Positions 55,131 through 63,711 are shown, counted from the stretch's first letter. The stretch: 64,000 nucleotides of DNA from Halorubrum trapanicum (GCF_017873555.1 NZ_JAGGKE010000013.1:20880-84879); one strand, 5' to 3'. The notes: generated by a model not told the origin, from the letters alone. Program-made: numbers and translations.

Positions 55131-56309
55131 ATGAACACGGGACCAACTGGACTGTGGACGTGGACACAACGCTTCACGGTGGCGAGCGTCGGGTCGTTCG
55201 TGGGCTCGCTTCTCGCATTGCTCGGTGGGGCAAACAAGGTTGCCGTCCTGATCGGCGTGTTCGGCTTCGTCTGTCCGATGGTGTTCGGAATGGCGTACCT
55301 TCTGCTTCCCTCGTACGTCGGCAAGACCCTCGTCGATCAGCGACTCGCGGGGATTCACTTCGGGCTCGCCTATGTCGGTGTCAGCCTTCTCGTGGCGGAT
55401 CAGTTCGTTACGGCGGGGATTCTCCTGAGACCCCTTGGTGTGACGCTCTGGACGACCGGTGTCCTCATTTTCGTCGGGTCGTTGCTGGCGACTGTCGGTC
55501 CAGCTGCGGTCGGCACAGTAGCTGGAACACTTGGAGGAAGTGGACGATCCCAACGCTCGACTCGACTGGCCACAGCGATGATTCCGGTTGCTGTCTGCTA
55601 TCTCCTCGTCGGAACGGTTGCTCTCCTCATGACCGTCGCCCCTTTGGGAATCGGGACGGTCACAGTAGCACAGGTCACCCACTACTACCTCACCGGGTTC
55701 GCAACGCTGCTAATCTACGCGCTCGGCATGCGGTTGCTGACGGCGTTTTTCCACGTCTCGTTACCTCGCCCCGTCGTCTGGATCGTGCTCGTGGCCGGAG
55801 CCCTGGCGCCGGCCTTTCTGGGGACGTTCCTCTGGATCGATCCGTGGTTCCGGGTCGGCGGCGTTTTCGCGACACTCGCGATGCTCGGGTATGCAGCCCT
55901 CGTGCTATTCGTTATTCTGAAAACGAATCGCAGACGGGTCGGTGTATCCGGGATCGCACTCGGTGCGATCGCAGGAGGGACCGCCGTCGTGTCGGTCGTT
56001 CCGGTGGCGTTCGGGTTCGGGGATCCGATATCGCTCGCCGTCCATCGAACGCTCATCCTCGCCGGATTCTTTCCGCTCACAATCGTCGGATACGCGTACC
56101 TATTCTTCCCAATTACCGGCGGTCAGTTCACGGGGGCGAACCCACGCGCGGCCCGTGTGACGATCGCATTGCTTGGAGCCGGTGTCGCCGTACAATCGGT
56201 GGGAGTTGCCCTTCAGTACGAACCGGTACGCGTGATCGGAATTCTCGGGTCGGTAATCGGTGCGATCGGATGTGGCTACCTCCTCGGATGCCGGTTTGTG
56301 AACGGTTGA
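55131..56309 (+). CDS. NnrS/oxidase-like membrane protein, paralogue of 40852
   Basis: 392 residues, about 12 helices. Segments GVFGFVCPMVFGMAYLLLPS, VTHYYLTGFATLLIYALGMR and GFFPLTIVGYAYLFFPITGG align with the protein encoded at 40852-42069. It is second in an operon with the subunit I-like gene. Likely part of the NO/nitrite response; no ligand proven. Confidence 0.7.
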   Translation: MNTGPTGLWTWTQRFTVASVGSFVGSLLALLGGANKVAVLIGVFGFVCPMVFGMAYLLLPSYVGKTLVDQRLAGIHFGLAYVGVSLLVADQFVTAGILLRPLGVTLWTTGVLIFVGSLLATVGPAAVGTVAGTLGGSGRSQRSTRLATAMIPVAVCYLLVGTVALLMTVAPLGIGTVTVAQVTHYYLTGFATLLIYALGMRLLTAFFHVSLPRPVVWIVLVAGALAPAFLGTFLWIDPWFRVGGVFATLAMLGYAALVLFVILKTNRRRVGVSGIALGAIAGGTAVVSVVPVAFGFGDPISLAVHRTLILAGFFPLTIVGYAYLFFPITGGQFTGANPRAARVTIALLGAGVAVQSVGVALQYEPVRVIGILGSVIGAIGCGYLLGCRFVNG

Positions 56310-56343
56310 TACCCGACCGTTTTCGGACGAGGAGACCGCCATC

Positions 56344-56355
56344 CGAACATGTACG
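56344..56355. promoter_or_regulatory. Regulon palindrome (CGAACATGTACG)
   Basis: 38 nt upstream of the ATG at 56394. The first in-frame ATG at 56349 lies inside the site and is therefore an unlikely start. Confidence 0.72.
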
Positions 56356-56393
56356 GGAGTAGGAGTACCCCTCACGATCTCGAACAACTGGGT

Positions 56394-57017
56394 ATGCCCA
56401 GCTTTCCGTCGCTGTTCGGGTCCGACGACAGCGACCTGTTCGACGGGTACGACGAGTTCGTTTCGGATCACGTCCCGAGGCCGGGCGAGTTCCTCGAACC
56501 TCATGATCTGCTCACCGGGGCGGACCACGTCGCGTTTCACCGTCTCACGCGCGACTGCTTCGAGGACCGAAAGGTGTACGATATGACGTTCAACTACAAT
56601 CTCGCCCGGCTGAATCTCGACACGCGGCACACGAGCGCCGGCTACCGCTACGCCGTCGAACGCGACGACGCTGATGACGCCGTCGAGGCGGACGACATCG
56701 ACCGCGTACTCCGTGCCGAGTTCACGCCGACGACTCCATTCTGTCCACAGACCCACACGCTGACGATCGGGTCGTTCCGCGCGTGGAATGGGCTCTCTGA
56801 ACGACATGAGTACGACCTCATCCGCGTCCGCGCGGCACCCATGCACCACCAGAGCGAGGCGATCAACGAGCAGCTCGCCGACCTCGAGCAGACGTATCTC
56901 GAGACGGGAGACGTGACCGCCGATCCGGAGGGCGACACCGAAATCGGGTCGAACCCGATGGAACGTTCGATGAAAAACGAGGGACCGAGCCGCGGATCGC
57001 CGGACGCTCCGTTCTGA
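56394..57017 (+). CDS. MIP18/FAM96-like (DUF59-type) protein
   Basis: 207 residues from the ATG at 56394. The central part reads RAEFTPTTPFCPQTHTLTIG, LSERHEYDLIRV, then MHHQSEAINEQLADLEQTYL. This follows the MIP18/FAM96 pattern (TPT.P.C....L.G ... H.SE..N.QL.D..R), including the reactive Cys. The family takes part in Fe-S cluster delivery. The C-terminus is SPDAPF, similar to the NAPF end of the facing DUF2249 protein. Confidence 0.7.
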   Translation: MPSFPSLFGSDDSDLFDGYDEFVSDHVPRPGEFLEPHDLLTGADHVAFHRLTRDCFEDRKVYDMTFNYNLARLNLDTRHTSAGYRYAVERDDADDAVEADDIDRVLRAEFTPTTPFCPQTHTLTIGSFRAWNGLSERHEYDLIRVRAAPMHHQSEAINEQLADLEQTYLETGDVTADPEGDTEIGSNPMERSMKNEGPSRGSPDAPF

Positions 57018-57110
57018 AAGGATCTGGTCCCCCCAGGGCAACGGCCACTGCGTGATCGGTACCGCGATTCGGGTCTCGCTCCGGATCAGTCCGTTTTCGA
57101 AACAGCCTCG

Positions 57111-58193
57111 TCAGAACGGTGCGTTTGGATCCTCCGCGGCAGTCGGGTCGTCGTCATGCGTTTCGGCCTTCCCAATCAATACTCTAAACTCGCCGGGGTC
57201 ACGCTTGCGATACTCCCAGTAGAACTCCGGGCCAGCCTCGGCGTCGAACTGGTGGTACAGCGGCTTCGGGTCGTGGTCGTTCACGAGGGTAAATCCTTCT
57301 CCGTCGTCGAGATCTGCGTACGTCTCAAAGATCTTCTCGTGTCGTTGCGCGGGTGGAAGGTCGCGGACGTCGAGCTCAGCCGTACTCTCTGGGATCTCGA
57401 CGGACGCTTCCGTGGACACCTCGTCATTGTCAGACATCGCGGATGTGGGATCCTCACCGTCAGCTGTGGATTCACTTCGTTCAGACTTTGTGATCCGTAC
57501 CCGACAGCGACCGGGCTCTTTTTCGACTACCTCCCAGTCGAACGTGTCATCATATTGCTCCCGAAACTCGCGACGGAGCGGTCGCGGCTCGTGCGGAGCG
57601 ATGAGTTCCATCGTCTCGCCATCGGGTATCATGCCGTACCGGTGGTGGATCGTCTCGTGGCGATCCGGCTTCGGGATCTCCCGGACATCGTATCGCGTGA
57701 TTACGCCCTCGTTGTCGGCTATCGAAGCGTCGGTCTTCACGATTTTGACGCGCCACTCACCCGACTCACGACTTGTATACTCCCAGTCGATGACATCGCC
57801 GTGCATCGATCGAAGTTCGTAGTAGAGCGGCTTCGGGTCGTGGTCATTGACCAGCACGAACCCCTCACCAGATCCGAGGCGATTGAACGTATCGAGTAAC
57901 ACCTCGTGTCGCCGCTGCGGTATCAGATCACGCACGTCGAACGTCCCTAACTCCCCGTCACCGAGTGGTTCCTGTTTGGACACCCCGACCTCGCGCGGTT
58001 CGGCGTCAGGATCCTCGTGGGCCCAGTCGAGGGCACGGTTCCGTTCGATCTGGTACCGAAGCAGATGAGCGTCGATGTCTCGATCAGAGATAACGAGGAC
58101 TTCGGTACCCGTCTCAATCTCGTCGAACGCGTCGTCGATCCGGTCTTGGAACTCGCGAGGCGAGGAATCCCGCAGGTCGATTTCGGTAACCAT
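57111..58193 (-). CDS. Four-repeat DUF2249 protein
   Basis: 360 residues. Three clear DUF2249 domains begin at about 83 (TFDVRDLIPQRRHE), 167 (RYDVREIPKPDRHE) and 274 (ELDVRDLPPAQRHEKIFE), each with a ...HDPKPL or HEPRPL segment. A degenerate first unit covers about 1-65. Linkers are acidic. The tail is AEDPNAPF. DUF2249 is often linked with nitrogen-oxide metabolism and sulfur-carrier-like folds. The gene faces the MIP18-like gene and has its own palindrome 43 nt upstream. Confidence 0.82.
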   Translation of the reverse strand: MVTEIDLRDSSPREFQDRIDDAFDEIETGTEVLVISDRDIDAHLLRYQIERNRALDWAHEDPDAEPREVGVSKQEPLGDGELGTFDVRDLIPQRRHEVLLDTFNRLGSGEGFVLVNDHDPKPLYYELRSMHGDVIDWEYTSRESGEWRVKIVKTDASIADNEGVITRYDVREIPKPDRHETIHHRYGMIPDGETMELIAPHEPRPLRREFREQYDDTFDWEVVEKEPGRCRVRITKSERSESTADGEDPTSAMSDNDEVSTEASVEIPESTAELDVRDLPPAQRHEKIFETYADLDDGEGFTLVNDHDPKPLYHQFDAEAGPEFYWEYRKRDPGEFRVLIGKAETHDDDPTAAEDPNAPF

Positions 58194-58236
58194 CTCTCGG
58201 ATCGAGTACGGTCGCGAAGGAAGATGGTCCCTCAGC

Positions 58237-58248
58237 CGAACTTGTTCG
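58237..58248. promoter_or_regulatory. Regulon palindrome variant (CGAACTTGTTCG)
   Basis: 43 nt upstream of the four-repeat DUF2249 start at 58193 and 99 nt from the divergent SRPBCC start at 58348. Confidence 0.68.
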
Positions 58249-58347
58249 GGACATCCGTGAAACGAGACGGAATTGAGATCTGAATTATCGGATGCTCACC
58301 AATCCAGTACAAGAGTTTCGGCCGCTTTCGAAAGACAAGTCCGACCC

Positions 58348-58779
58348 ATGAATTCGGTAACGCTTTCGCGAACGATCGACGCGCCTCCGACTGTTGTCCG
58401 CGAATCGATGAACGAACTCGATCAGTTCATGCGAGCGTCGGGGTTCGATGAGGTTCACGTAGACGGCGAAACGGTTCGCGTCGCGAACGAAATGGGGATC
58501 GCGACTATCGAACTCACGCTTGAACTCGTTGACCGTCCTGACGCCGACCTCGCCTACGAACAGCGCAAGGGCATCTTCGAGGAGATGCGGACAGCGTACA
58601 CCGTCACATCAGATCCTAACGGGAGCGAAGTGGTCGCAACGACGGAGTTCGCGCTTGACGTTGCGATCATCGGAGATGTACTTGACTCAACGATCATCAA
58701 ACGCCAACGGCGAAAGGAACTCACGGCTCAGGTCGATTGGCTTGAAGAGGGGACAAGCTTAAACGAAGGTGAGGAGTGA
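58348..58779 (+). CDS. SRPBCC-fold (polyketide cyclase-like) protein
   Basis: 143 residues: LSRTIDAPPTVVRESMNELD is the typical first strand-helix, followed by beta-rich segments and a long C-terminal helix. Such domains bind hydrophobic ligands; some, like CoxG, act in membrane enzyme maturation. No specific ligand can be named. Its stop abuts the convergent toxin gene. Confidence 0.7.
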   Translation: MNSVTLSRTIDAPPTVVRESMNELDQFMRASGFDEVHVDGETVRVANEMGIATIELTLELVDRPDADLAYEQRKGIFEEMRTAYTVTSDPNGSEVVATTEFALDVAIIGDVLDSTIIKRQRRKELTAQVDWLEEGTSLNEGEE

Positions 58780-59169
58780 CTAGACGACTTCCCAGATGAT
58801 GTCCCGTCGAAGATCACGATCAAGGAGATCAACGATAATCGCTACTATCAGCGATTCCCATAGATCGCTGTCAAGGCGGCCCTGCCAGAAATCGATATCC
58901 TCGCGGACGATCGATTGGACTCCCCACAGAACAATCCGACTCTCATCCGGGATCCCACCACGAAGCCAACTCTCACCGGGGATGTCGATTAGGCCGTCCA
59001 TCCAAGATTTCGACGTCAACGTGAGCGCGATATACTGATCGCCGTAGAACGGACGGCCTTCGTGATTCGAGAGAATGATCCATGGCCGAGCATCTCTCTC
59101 ACCTTTGAACGGATCATCCCCGTAGACGACGTCGTCACGCTCGAAAATCGGTGTCTCTTCGTCGGTCAC
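58780..59169 (-). CDS. PemK/MazF-like toxin
   Basis: 129 residues: DDVVYGDDPFKGERDARPWI then IILSNHEGRPFYGDQYIALT, the MazF/PemK-type first strands with the GDP/RP motif. A likely sequence-specific ribonuclease. The start overlaps the upstream winged-helix gene by 4 bp, as in toxin-antitoxin operons. Confidence 0.75.
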   Translation of the reverse strand: MTDEETPIFERDDVVYGDDPFKGERDARPWIILSNHEGRPFYGDQYIALTLTSKSWMDGLIDIPGESWLRGGIPDESRIVLWGVQSIVREDIDFWQGRLDSDLWESLIVAIIVDLLDRDLRRDIIWEVV

Positions 59170-59537
59170 TGTTCGTCCTCGACGCTCGGATGTGGTTCCT
59201 CGGGTGCGTGTTCGCGCCAGGACTCCTTGTCCTCTGTACCGAGTCGCTGGTTGAACAGGGCGGTCGCTCGTTCGTACCCGCTGTATCCGTCGAGTCGCTC
59301 TGTGTCGTCGGTTATCGCCCAGTACGTCGCTTTGTGTTCGACGAGATCGCGGTCCTTCAGTCTCGAGAGCGCGGTGCTGACCGCGCCCTCATCGAGACCG
59401 ATCTGAGAGGCGATTTCGCGGGCCTTGAACGCGCGATCATCGTTGGCGGCGAGAAATCCCAGCACCTGATCCGGGACGGAAAGTTCCTCGAGTTCGTCCT
59501 CGCTCGTCTTCTCGAAGGTATCTCGGTCGATGGACAT
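59166..59537 (-). CDS. Winged-helix antitoxin/regulator
   Basis: 123 residues from the ATG at 59537. FKAREIASQIGLDEGAVSTA then LSRLKDRDLVEHKATYWAIT is a MarR-type winged helix. It pairs with the PemK-like gene (4-bp overlap) and probably represses the operon and neutralises the toxin. The C-terminal acidic tail HAPEEPHPSVEDEQ may bind the toxin. Confidence 0.75.
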   Translation of the reverse strand: MSIDRDTFEKTSEDELEELSVPDQVLGFLAANDDRAFKAREIASQIGLDEGAVSTALSRLKDRDLVEHKATYWAITDDTERLDGYSGYERATALFNQRLGTEDKESWREHAPEEPHPSVEDEQ

Positions 59538-59929
59538 CGTTGAGCAGAAATACGGTGTCAATCGTAATGAGTGTTAGGTGTGAAAGCGACGAAATGGCTG
59601 AAGGGGATACTCCGCCCGTAGCCTCGTCGAAGCAGTTCGAGAATCGTATACATTGAGACGGCCAGTCTCAACTACCAGTGGGCGTCCATTTTCGAGTTGT
59701 TTTACCGATCTATAACGTAGAAACCCGTTCTCTCTGGTCAGATACGCGAATATAGTTCGTCGGGCAGCGATGGACGCATCCAGAATTCATGCGTCCCGTG
59801 CCCTTGTGGAGGTGCATATATGAATAGAATACTTTTCATGCTATTTGACCTATTCCAGTAAACCTCCTTCCTGAAGAGATGGACATCCCCCCGTCGTTCT
59901 CCTTGAAAAGAAATAGAATGCTATTCAGA
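59538..59929. repeat. Intergenic region with gaatag/ctattc motifs
   Basis: No gene. Near 59820-59855 and 59906-59940 several gaata and ctatt motifs occur (tgaatagaatac, gacctattcc, aatgctattcag). They match the unit of the 61327-61443 array, so partition sites may flank the par operon on both sides. Confidence 0.45.
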
Positions 59930-60349
59930 CTATTTTGAAATCGCATTCTTTCGTTCTTGCTCGAACCGTTCAGCCACCTCGTCAACCAAGTCTTCCTCTA
60001 CAACCGTGCGCAGCAACGCATCAGTCATCTCACGGACAACGATATTCTGATAGCCGCGAGTACTTAGCTCGCGCTCTAATTCGTAGTTCAGCCAGGAATC
60101 GAAGTTCTCGATAGTCTCTTCGCGAGCGTAAAACGGCCGTTGATTGGCTGCCTCGTATGAAAAGGCAGTATCTGTCATCGGGTCCAGTTCCTCGACGTCC
60201 CCCTCATCCGGTTCGTCGACGTGTTCGGTTGTCGTGTCTGAGGCGGGTGGCTCGCGCGGTTCCTGTTCACTCTTCGTCTCGTCCTGATCGTCAGCATCGT
60301 CATCCAGCGTCTGACTAAGATCTGCGAACGGGTCACCGTCGTCAGCCAT
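59930..60349 (-). CDS. ParA-operon partner protein
   Basis: 139 residues from the ATG at 60349, which overlaps the parA stop by 8 bp. The acidic, disordered first 75 residues are followed by a helical C-terminal domain (FDSWLNYELERELSTRGYQN to the end). It may be the DNA-binding centromere adaptor of the partition system, replacing ParB; no known motif supports this beyond its position. Confidence 0.65.
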   Translation of the reverse strand: MADDGDPFADLSQTLDDDADDQDETKSEQEPREPPASDTTTEHVDEPDEGDVEELDPMTDTAFSYEAANQRPFYAREETIENFDSWLNYELERELSTRGYQNIVVREMTDALLRTVVEEDLVDEVAERFEQERKNAISK

Positions 60350-61280
60350 GCCGGACCACCTCACCGGCCTCGACGATGTGCGCGAGTTCGTCGAAATTCT
60401 TCAGTTGATCACAGTTGGCGTCGTAGTCCAATAGCGGTTTGCGTTCACCGTACGCTTTCGTGATACTCGTTCGGTCTCGGATACCTGGTGTCGGACTAAT
60501 GTCGCCGCTGCCCACAGCCTCCCAATCCGTGATTCGAGCGAAGTTCGGAATACGGTCCTGCAAGCTGTTGTGGGAGTTCAGCCGTTCGAGGAGCTGGCGA
60601 TCTTGCGTTTGCTGGTCGATACGCCCATCCAGCATATTCGGGACGAGTGCGAGGACGTCGACGTCCATGTGCTTTCGCAGCGGAGCAATCTGGCGCTCGA
60701 TAGTGCGTTCCAGTCCGGACATCGCCTCGTTGCCGGGCGCTAGTGGAAGAACAAGATTAGACGTCGCGACGAGAGCGTTGTCGGTCAGTCGCGAGCGATA
60801 TGCGGGCGAGTCCGTGACGATGAAGTCGTATTCGTCGCCCAGCAGCGGCTCAACGACTTCGCGCTTCAACAGAGCAGACGGCTGGAAGACGTCACCGACG
60901 ACGATTTCTCGCTCGACTTGCTCGAGATCCTCGCTCGAGGGAAGGATATCGAATTCATATTCGGTATCGTAGACGACTGAGGTTGGATCTGCCTCATCGA
61001 AGAATACCTCACCGATGCCCTCGTCTGTATTGTGATAGTGGTCATCGAACCCGAGACCGACTGAAGCGTGTCCATTCGGATCGAGGTCAATGAGGAGGAC
61101 ATCATGGTCGTGGGTGGCGAGTTGACGCGCGAGATTCACTGCGATGGTTGACTTGCCAACGCCACCCTTCAGCATGCAGACTGAGACAGCCCGAGAATTC
61201 CCCGCTGTATCCACGGATTCGTACGGGCTATTTGGGCTATTCGTGCTATCTATGCTATTCCCGCTATTCGTTCCCGCCAT
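60342..61280 (-). CDS. parA: ParA-type partition ATPase
   Basis: 312 residues. Walker A CMLKGGVGKSTIAVN, DLDPNGHASVGLG and the D in YDFIVTDSPAYRS are present. The first ~25 residues are a tripeptide series (TNS GNS IDS TNS PNS) encoded by the same 9-bp period that forms the upstream array. It should position the replicon at division. Its presence argues for a plasmid or recently integrated plasmid. Confidence 0.9.
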   Translation of the reverse strand: MAGTNSGNSIDSTNSPNSPYESVDTAGNSRAVSVCMLKGGVGKSTIAVNLARQLATHDHDVLLIDLDPNGHASVGLGFDDHYHNTDEGIGEVFFDEADPTSVVYDTEYEFDILPSSEDLEQVEREIVVGDVFQPSALLKREVVEPLLGDEYDFIVTDSPAYRSRLTDNALVATSNLVLPLAPGNEAMSGLERTIERQIAPLRKHMDVDVLALVPNMLDGRIDQQTQDRQLLERLNSHNSLQDRIPNFARITDWEAVGSGDISPTPGIRDRTSITKAYGERKPLLDYDANCDQLKNFDELAHIVEAGEVVRHG

Positions 61281-61326
61281 GCTATTCTGGAATAGTGCCC
61301 TATCCCCTCTTATAACTAAGGGCAGT

Positions 61327-61443
61327 GAATAGCCCGAATCGCCAAGATAGACCGAATAGTTTGAATAGTAAGAATAGCATGAATAGTATGAGTAGCAAAG
61401 GTAGCCTGAATTGTTAAAATAGCATAAGTAGTATCGATAGAAA
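61327..61443 (+). repeat. Thirteen tandem 9-bp repeats (gaatagNNN)
   Basis: Units run gaatagccc, gaatcgcca, agatagacc, gaatagttt, gaatagtaa, gaatagcat, gaatagtat, gagtagcaa, aggtagcct, gaattgtta, aaatagcat, aagtagtat, cgatagaaa without gaps. They lie upstream of parA. Candidate centromere/iteron array or operator for the par operon. Confidence 0.85.
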
Positions 61444-61541
61444 ATCTCTATGAATAGGATGCTATCTTAGAATAGTATCCGATTTCAGAATACCCCTAAT
61501 AGTGCAGGGCTAGTACGTGCCGCAGGCGAGAGGATTCGTAC

Positions 61542-62345
61542 CTACTCCGTCCCTTTGTCAATGACGGCCTCGTCCAGTCTCTTCCAAACAGTATCGAACA
61601 GCGGTGGATCACCGGTCAGGTCTGGAAGTGAGGTTTCCCACTGGCGCTGAATGTCCTCGCGCTGGTCACCCGGCAGACCTGTGGTGAGATCGACGTCAAG
61701 GTCGTCGTGGTCGCACTTTGCTTCGAAGGCAGGCAGGACAACGTCGAACTCAATCTCAACAGATTCGGTCTCTAAGAGCTGATAAAGATCGTAGTAGTCT
61801 CTGGCAGCACCCCGTTGGAAGATCGCCCGAAGTTTCTCCGCGAAGATCTCTTCGACACTATACGCCTGCAGTTCGAACTCCGGGATATCCTCGTAGGAGT
61901 GCGTATGGTGAACCGAGTCGAATGCGACGTACTCGTCGACCATCACGTCGAGACTGGTCGTATTCGGATGGTCAAGCACCGCCCGATACTGGATGCTCAT
62001 GTCGACGTAGTGTGTCGGATAGTGTTGCTGGCGGGACTCGTGGTGCTCGCTGATGGTGAACTCAATCCCGGAGCGCTCGGTAACTGTGTCAAGGACATCA
62101 CGGAGGTCGTCTTCTGATTCGTTGTACTGACCTTCGACGCCGAAATCGAGATCCTCTGAGAATCGCCACGACTGGGGGAAGTACAGTTTGCTCAGCGCCG
62201 TTCCACCTTTGAACATGAGGTTCTCGCCAAAGTCACTCGTGAAGATACCCCAGAGAATCCAGGAGTTGACGTAGTTCTTCTCAGCATAGCCCTGGCGGAC
62301 ACCTAGCTCACGGGCAAGGACACGGAGTCGGTTTTGACTGATCAT
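61542..62345 (-). CDS. abiEii: AbiEii-type nucleotidyltransferase toxin
   Basis: 267 residues. LMFKGGTALSKLYFPQSWRF then SEDLDFGV gives the GGTAL and DLDF nucleotidyltransferase motif; YSVEEIFAEKLRAIFQRGAA then RDYYDLYQL is typical of AbiEii. Family members stop growth by modifying tRNA ends or related targets. It follows the antitoxin gene with a 5 bp gap. Confidence 0.88.
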   Translation of the reverse strand: MISQNRLRVLARELGVRQGYAEKNYVNSWILWGIFTSDFGENLMFKGGTALSKLYFPQSWRFSEDLDFGVEGQYNESEDDLRDVLDTVTERSGIEFTISEHHESRQQHYPTHYVDMSIQYRAVLDHPNTTSLDVMVDEYVAFDSVHHTHSYEDIPEFELQAYSVEEIFAEKLRAIFQRGAARDYYDLYQLLETESVEIEFDVVLPAFEAKCDHDDLDVDLTTGLPGDQREDIQRQWETSLPDLTGDPPLFDTVWKRLDEAVIDKGTE

Positions 62346-62350
62346 TAGAA

Positions 62351-63181
62351 TCAGGACTCCGTCGGACCGAGCGTGCCCGGGTCAACGTTAATTCGGAGGC
62401 GATACTCACTGTCGTATAATCCCTGCTCGCTCTGCGTCGGGTCGAGCAGCGAATACCCGCTCGTGAACGACGCGACGAGCGTCTCACGCGTTGGGAGGTC
62501 GATATCCAGTTGGTCGGCAAGGTAGACGATTCGCTTGGTCGCCGCACCGTTGTCGAGTCGCTGGAGGTACTCACCGACGGTCGCCCACGAACAGTCCTGG
62601 TCGTCCGCGGCGACCATTGCTTTCGCGAGTTCTCGGATACCACCGCAGTACTCGGGATGGTCGGCACAGTCGACGAGCGTCTTCTCCAAGTCGGCGATGT
62701 TCACGGCGGTCCCCTCAATGGACGTCGGCTCGTAGCCGAAGAACTTCCGCTCGGTGACCGTCGCAACGCGATAGGGGACGCCGTGAATCTCGCGACTCTG
62801 GGCTCGCGTTGGGGTGACGACGTAGACGGTTCGAGGAACCTGCTCGGTCAGCCCGTGATGGCTGAGGGCGCTGTAGTAGCCGATGTACATCGGCTCAGCG
62901 ACGTGCGAGGCGATGAGATACTCGTGGGTCGTATATACGGCCTCTTCACCGGCAGCGAGTGGGATGATGAGATATCGGCCGGGGAGCAGCCGATCCAGCC
63001 ACCCTTTCTCGGTGAGTCGGGAGGCGATCTCGCGGGCGGTGTTCGGCGCGACCTCGAGTGTCGCCTCGATATCGTCGATCGAGATGATTTGGTGGCCCTC
63101 CGCGGCGAGATGCGAGAGGAGTCGGCTCTCACGGGTCGAAAGTCCCTGCCGTATAGTTTGGGTCTCTTGTGTGGAACTCAT
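62351..63181 (-). CDS. abiEi: AbiEi-type antitoxin
   Basis: 276 residues. An N-terminal winged helix (ESRLLSHLAAEGHQIISIDD, NTAREIASRLTEKGWLDRLL) and the AbiEi C-terminal domain (YYSALSHHGLTEQVPRTVYV, EGTAVNIADLEKTLVDCAD). Represses the operon and counters AbiEii. A plasmid-stabilisation or phage-defence module beside the par locus. Confidence 0.88.
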   Translation of the reverse strand: MSSTQETQTIRQGLSTRESRLLSHLAAEGHQIISIDDIEATLEVAPNTAREIASRLTEKGWLDRLLPGRYLIIPLAAGEEAVYTTHEYLIASHVAEPMYIGYYSALSHHGLTEQVPRTVYVVTPTRAQSREIHGVPYRVATVTERKFFGYEPTSIEGTAVNIADLEKTLVDCADHPEYCGGIRELAKAMVAADDQDCSWATVGEYLQRLDNGAATKRIVYLADQLDIDLPTRETLVASFTSGYSLLDPTQSEQGLYDSEYRLRINVDPGTLGPTES

Positions 63182-63273
63182 ACCTGCATTTCGTACATAG
63201 AATATGAAGCCCGGCAGGCTTCAACGTTGCGCCTCCTCCACCCTGCCGGGCAGACACCGGATTATGAGCCTAG

Positions 63274-63711
63274 TTAGAGTGATTGAGGGCCGGTATCGAC
63301 AACGCTGGCAAATGCGACGTTCTCTTGGACCTGGTCGATTTCGATGGTCGGCTCGTCACCGGGCTGCGCACCTGGAATGATAACGACATAGCCGCGTTCG
63401 ACCTTCGCGATTCCATCGCCTTGATCGCCGACTGTCTCGATCGTCACGTCACGGACTTCCCCTTCAGTGACCGGTGGGGTAGGTGGTCCAGAATTTCGTT
63501 CGGACGGAGCGGGCTGCTCCTGTGCTGTGCGTTCGTCAGCTGTCTTCGTCGAGGATTGTCGTTGCGTGAGTACGCCGATCCGGTATGTTTCACCAGGAGA
63601 GATAGCGCCGTGATCAATCTCAGTTTGCGGAACTTCGAGTGTATATGTCTCTCCTCGTTTTTCTACAGTTGCGCTAAACAGACTCTGGAGCGACTCTGGA
63701 ACCTCAACCAT
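63274..63711 (-). CDS. TRAM-domain protein
   Basis: 145 residues. The C-terminal ~65 form a TRAM/OB-like RNA-binding domain: VTIETVGDQGDGIAKVERGY, VVIIPGAQPGDEPTIEIDQV, then ENVAFASVVD. The N-terminal half is a separate small beta domain with a Gln/Pro/Ser linker. Haloarchaea have several single TRAM proteins, thought to act as RNA chaperones. No operon partner is visible. Confidence 0.82.
   Translation of the reverse strand: MVEVPESLQSLFSATVEKRGETYTLEVPQTEIDHGAISPGETYRIGVLTQRQSSTKTADERTAQEQPAPSERNSGPPTPPVTEGEVRDVTIETVGDQGDGIAKVERGYVVIIPGAQPGDEPTIEIDQVQENVAFASVVDTGPQSL

Noticed and set aside
61327..61443. CRISPR array interpretation of the short repeats
   Set aside because: Units are 9 bp in direct tandem without spacers, and no cas gene is present.
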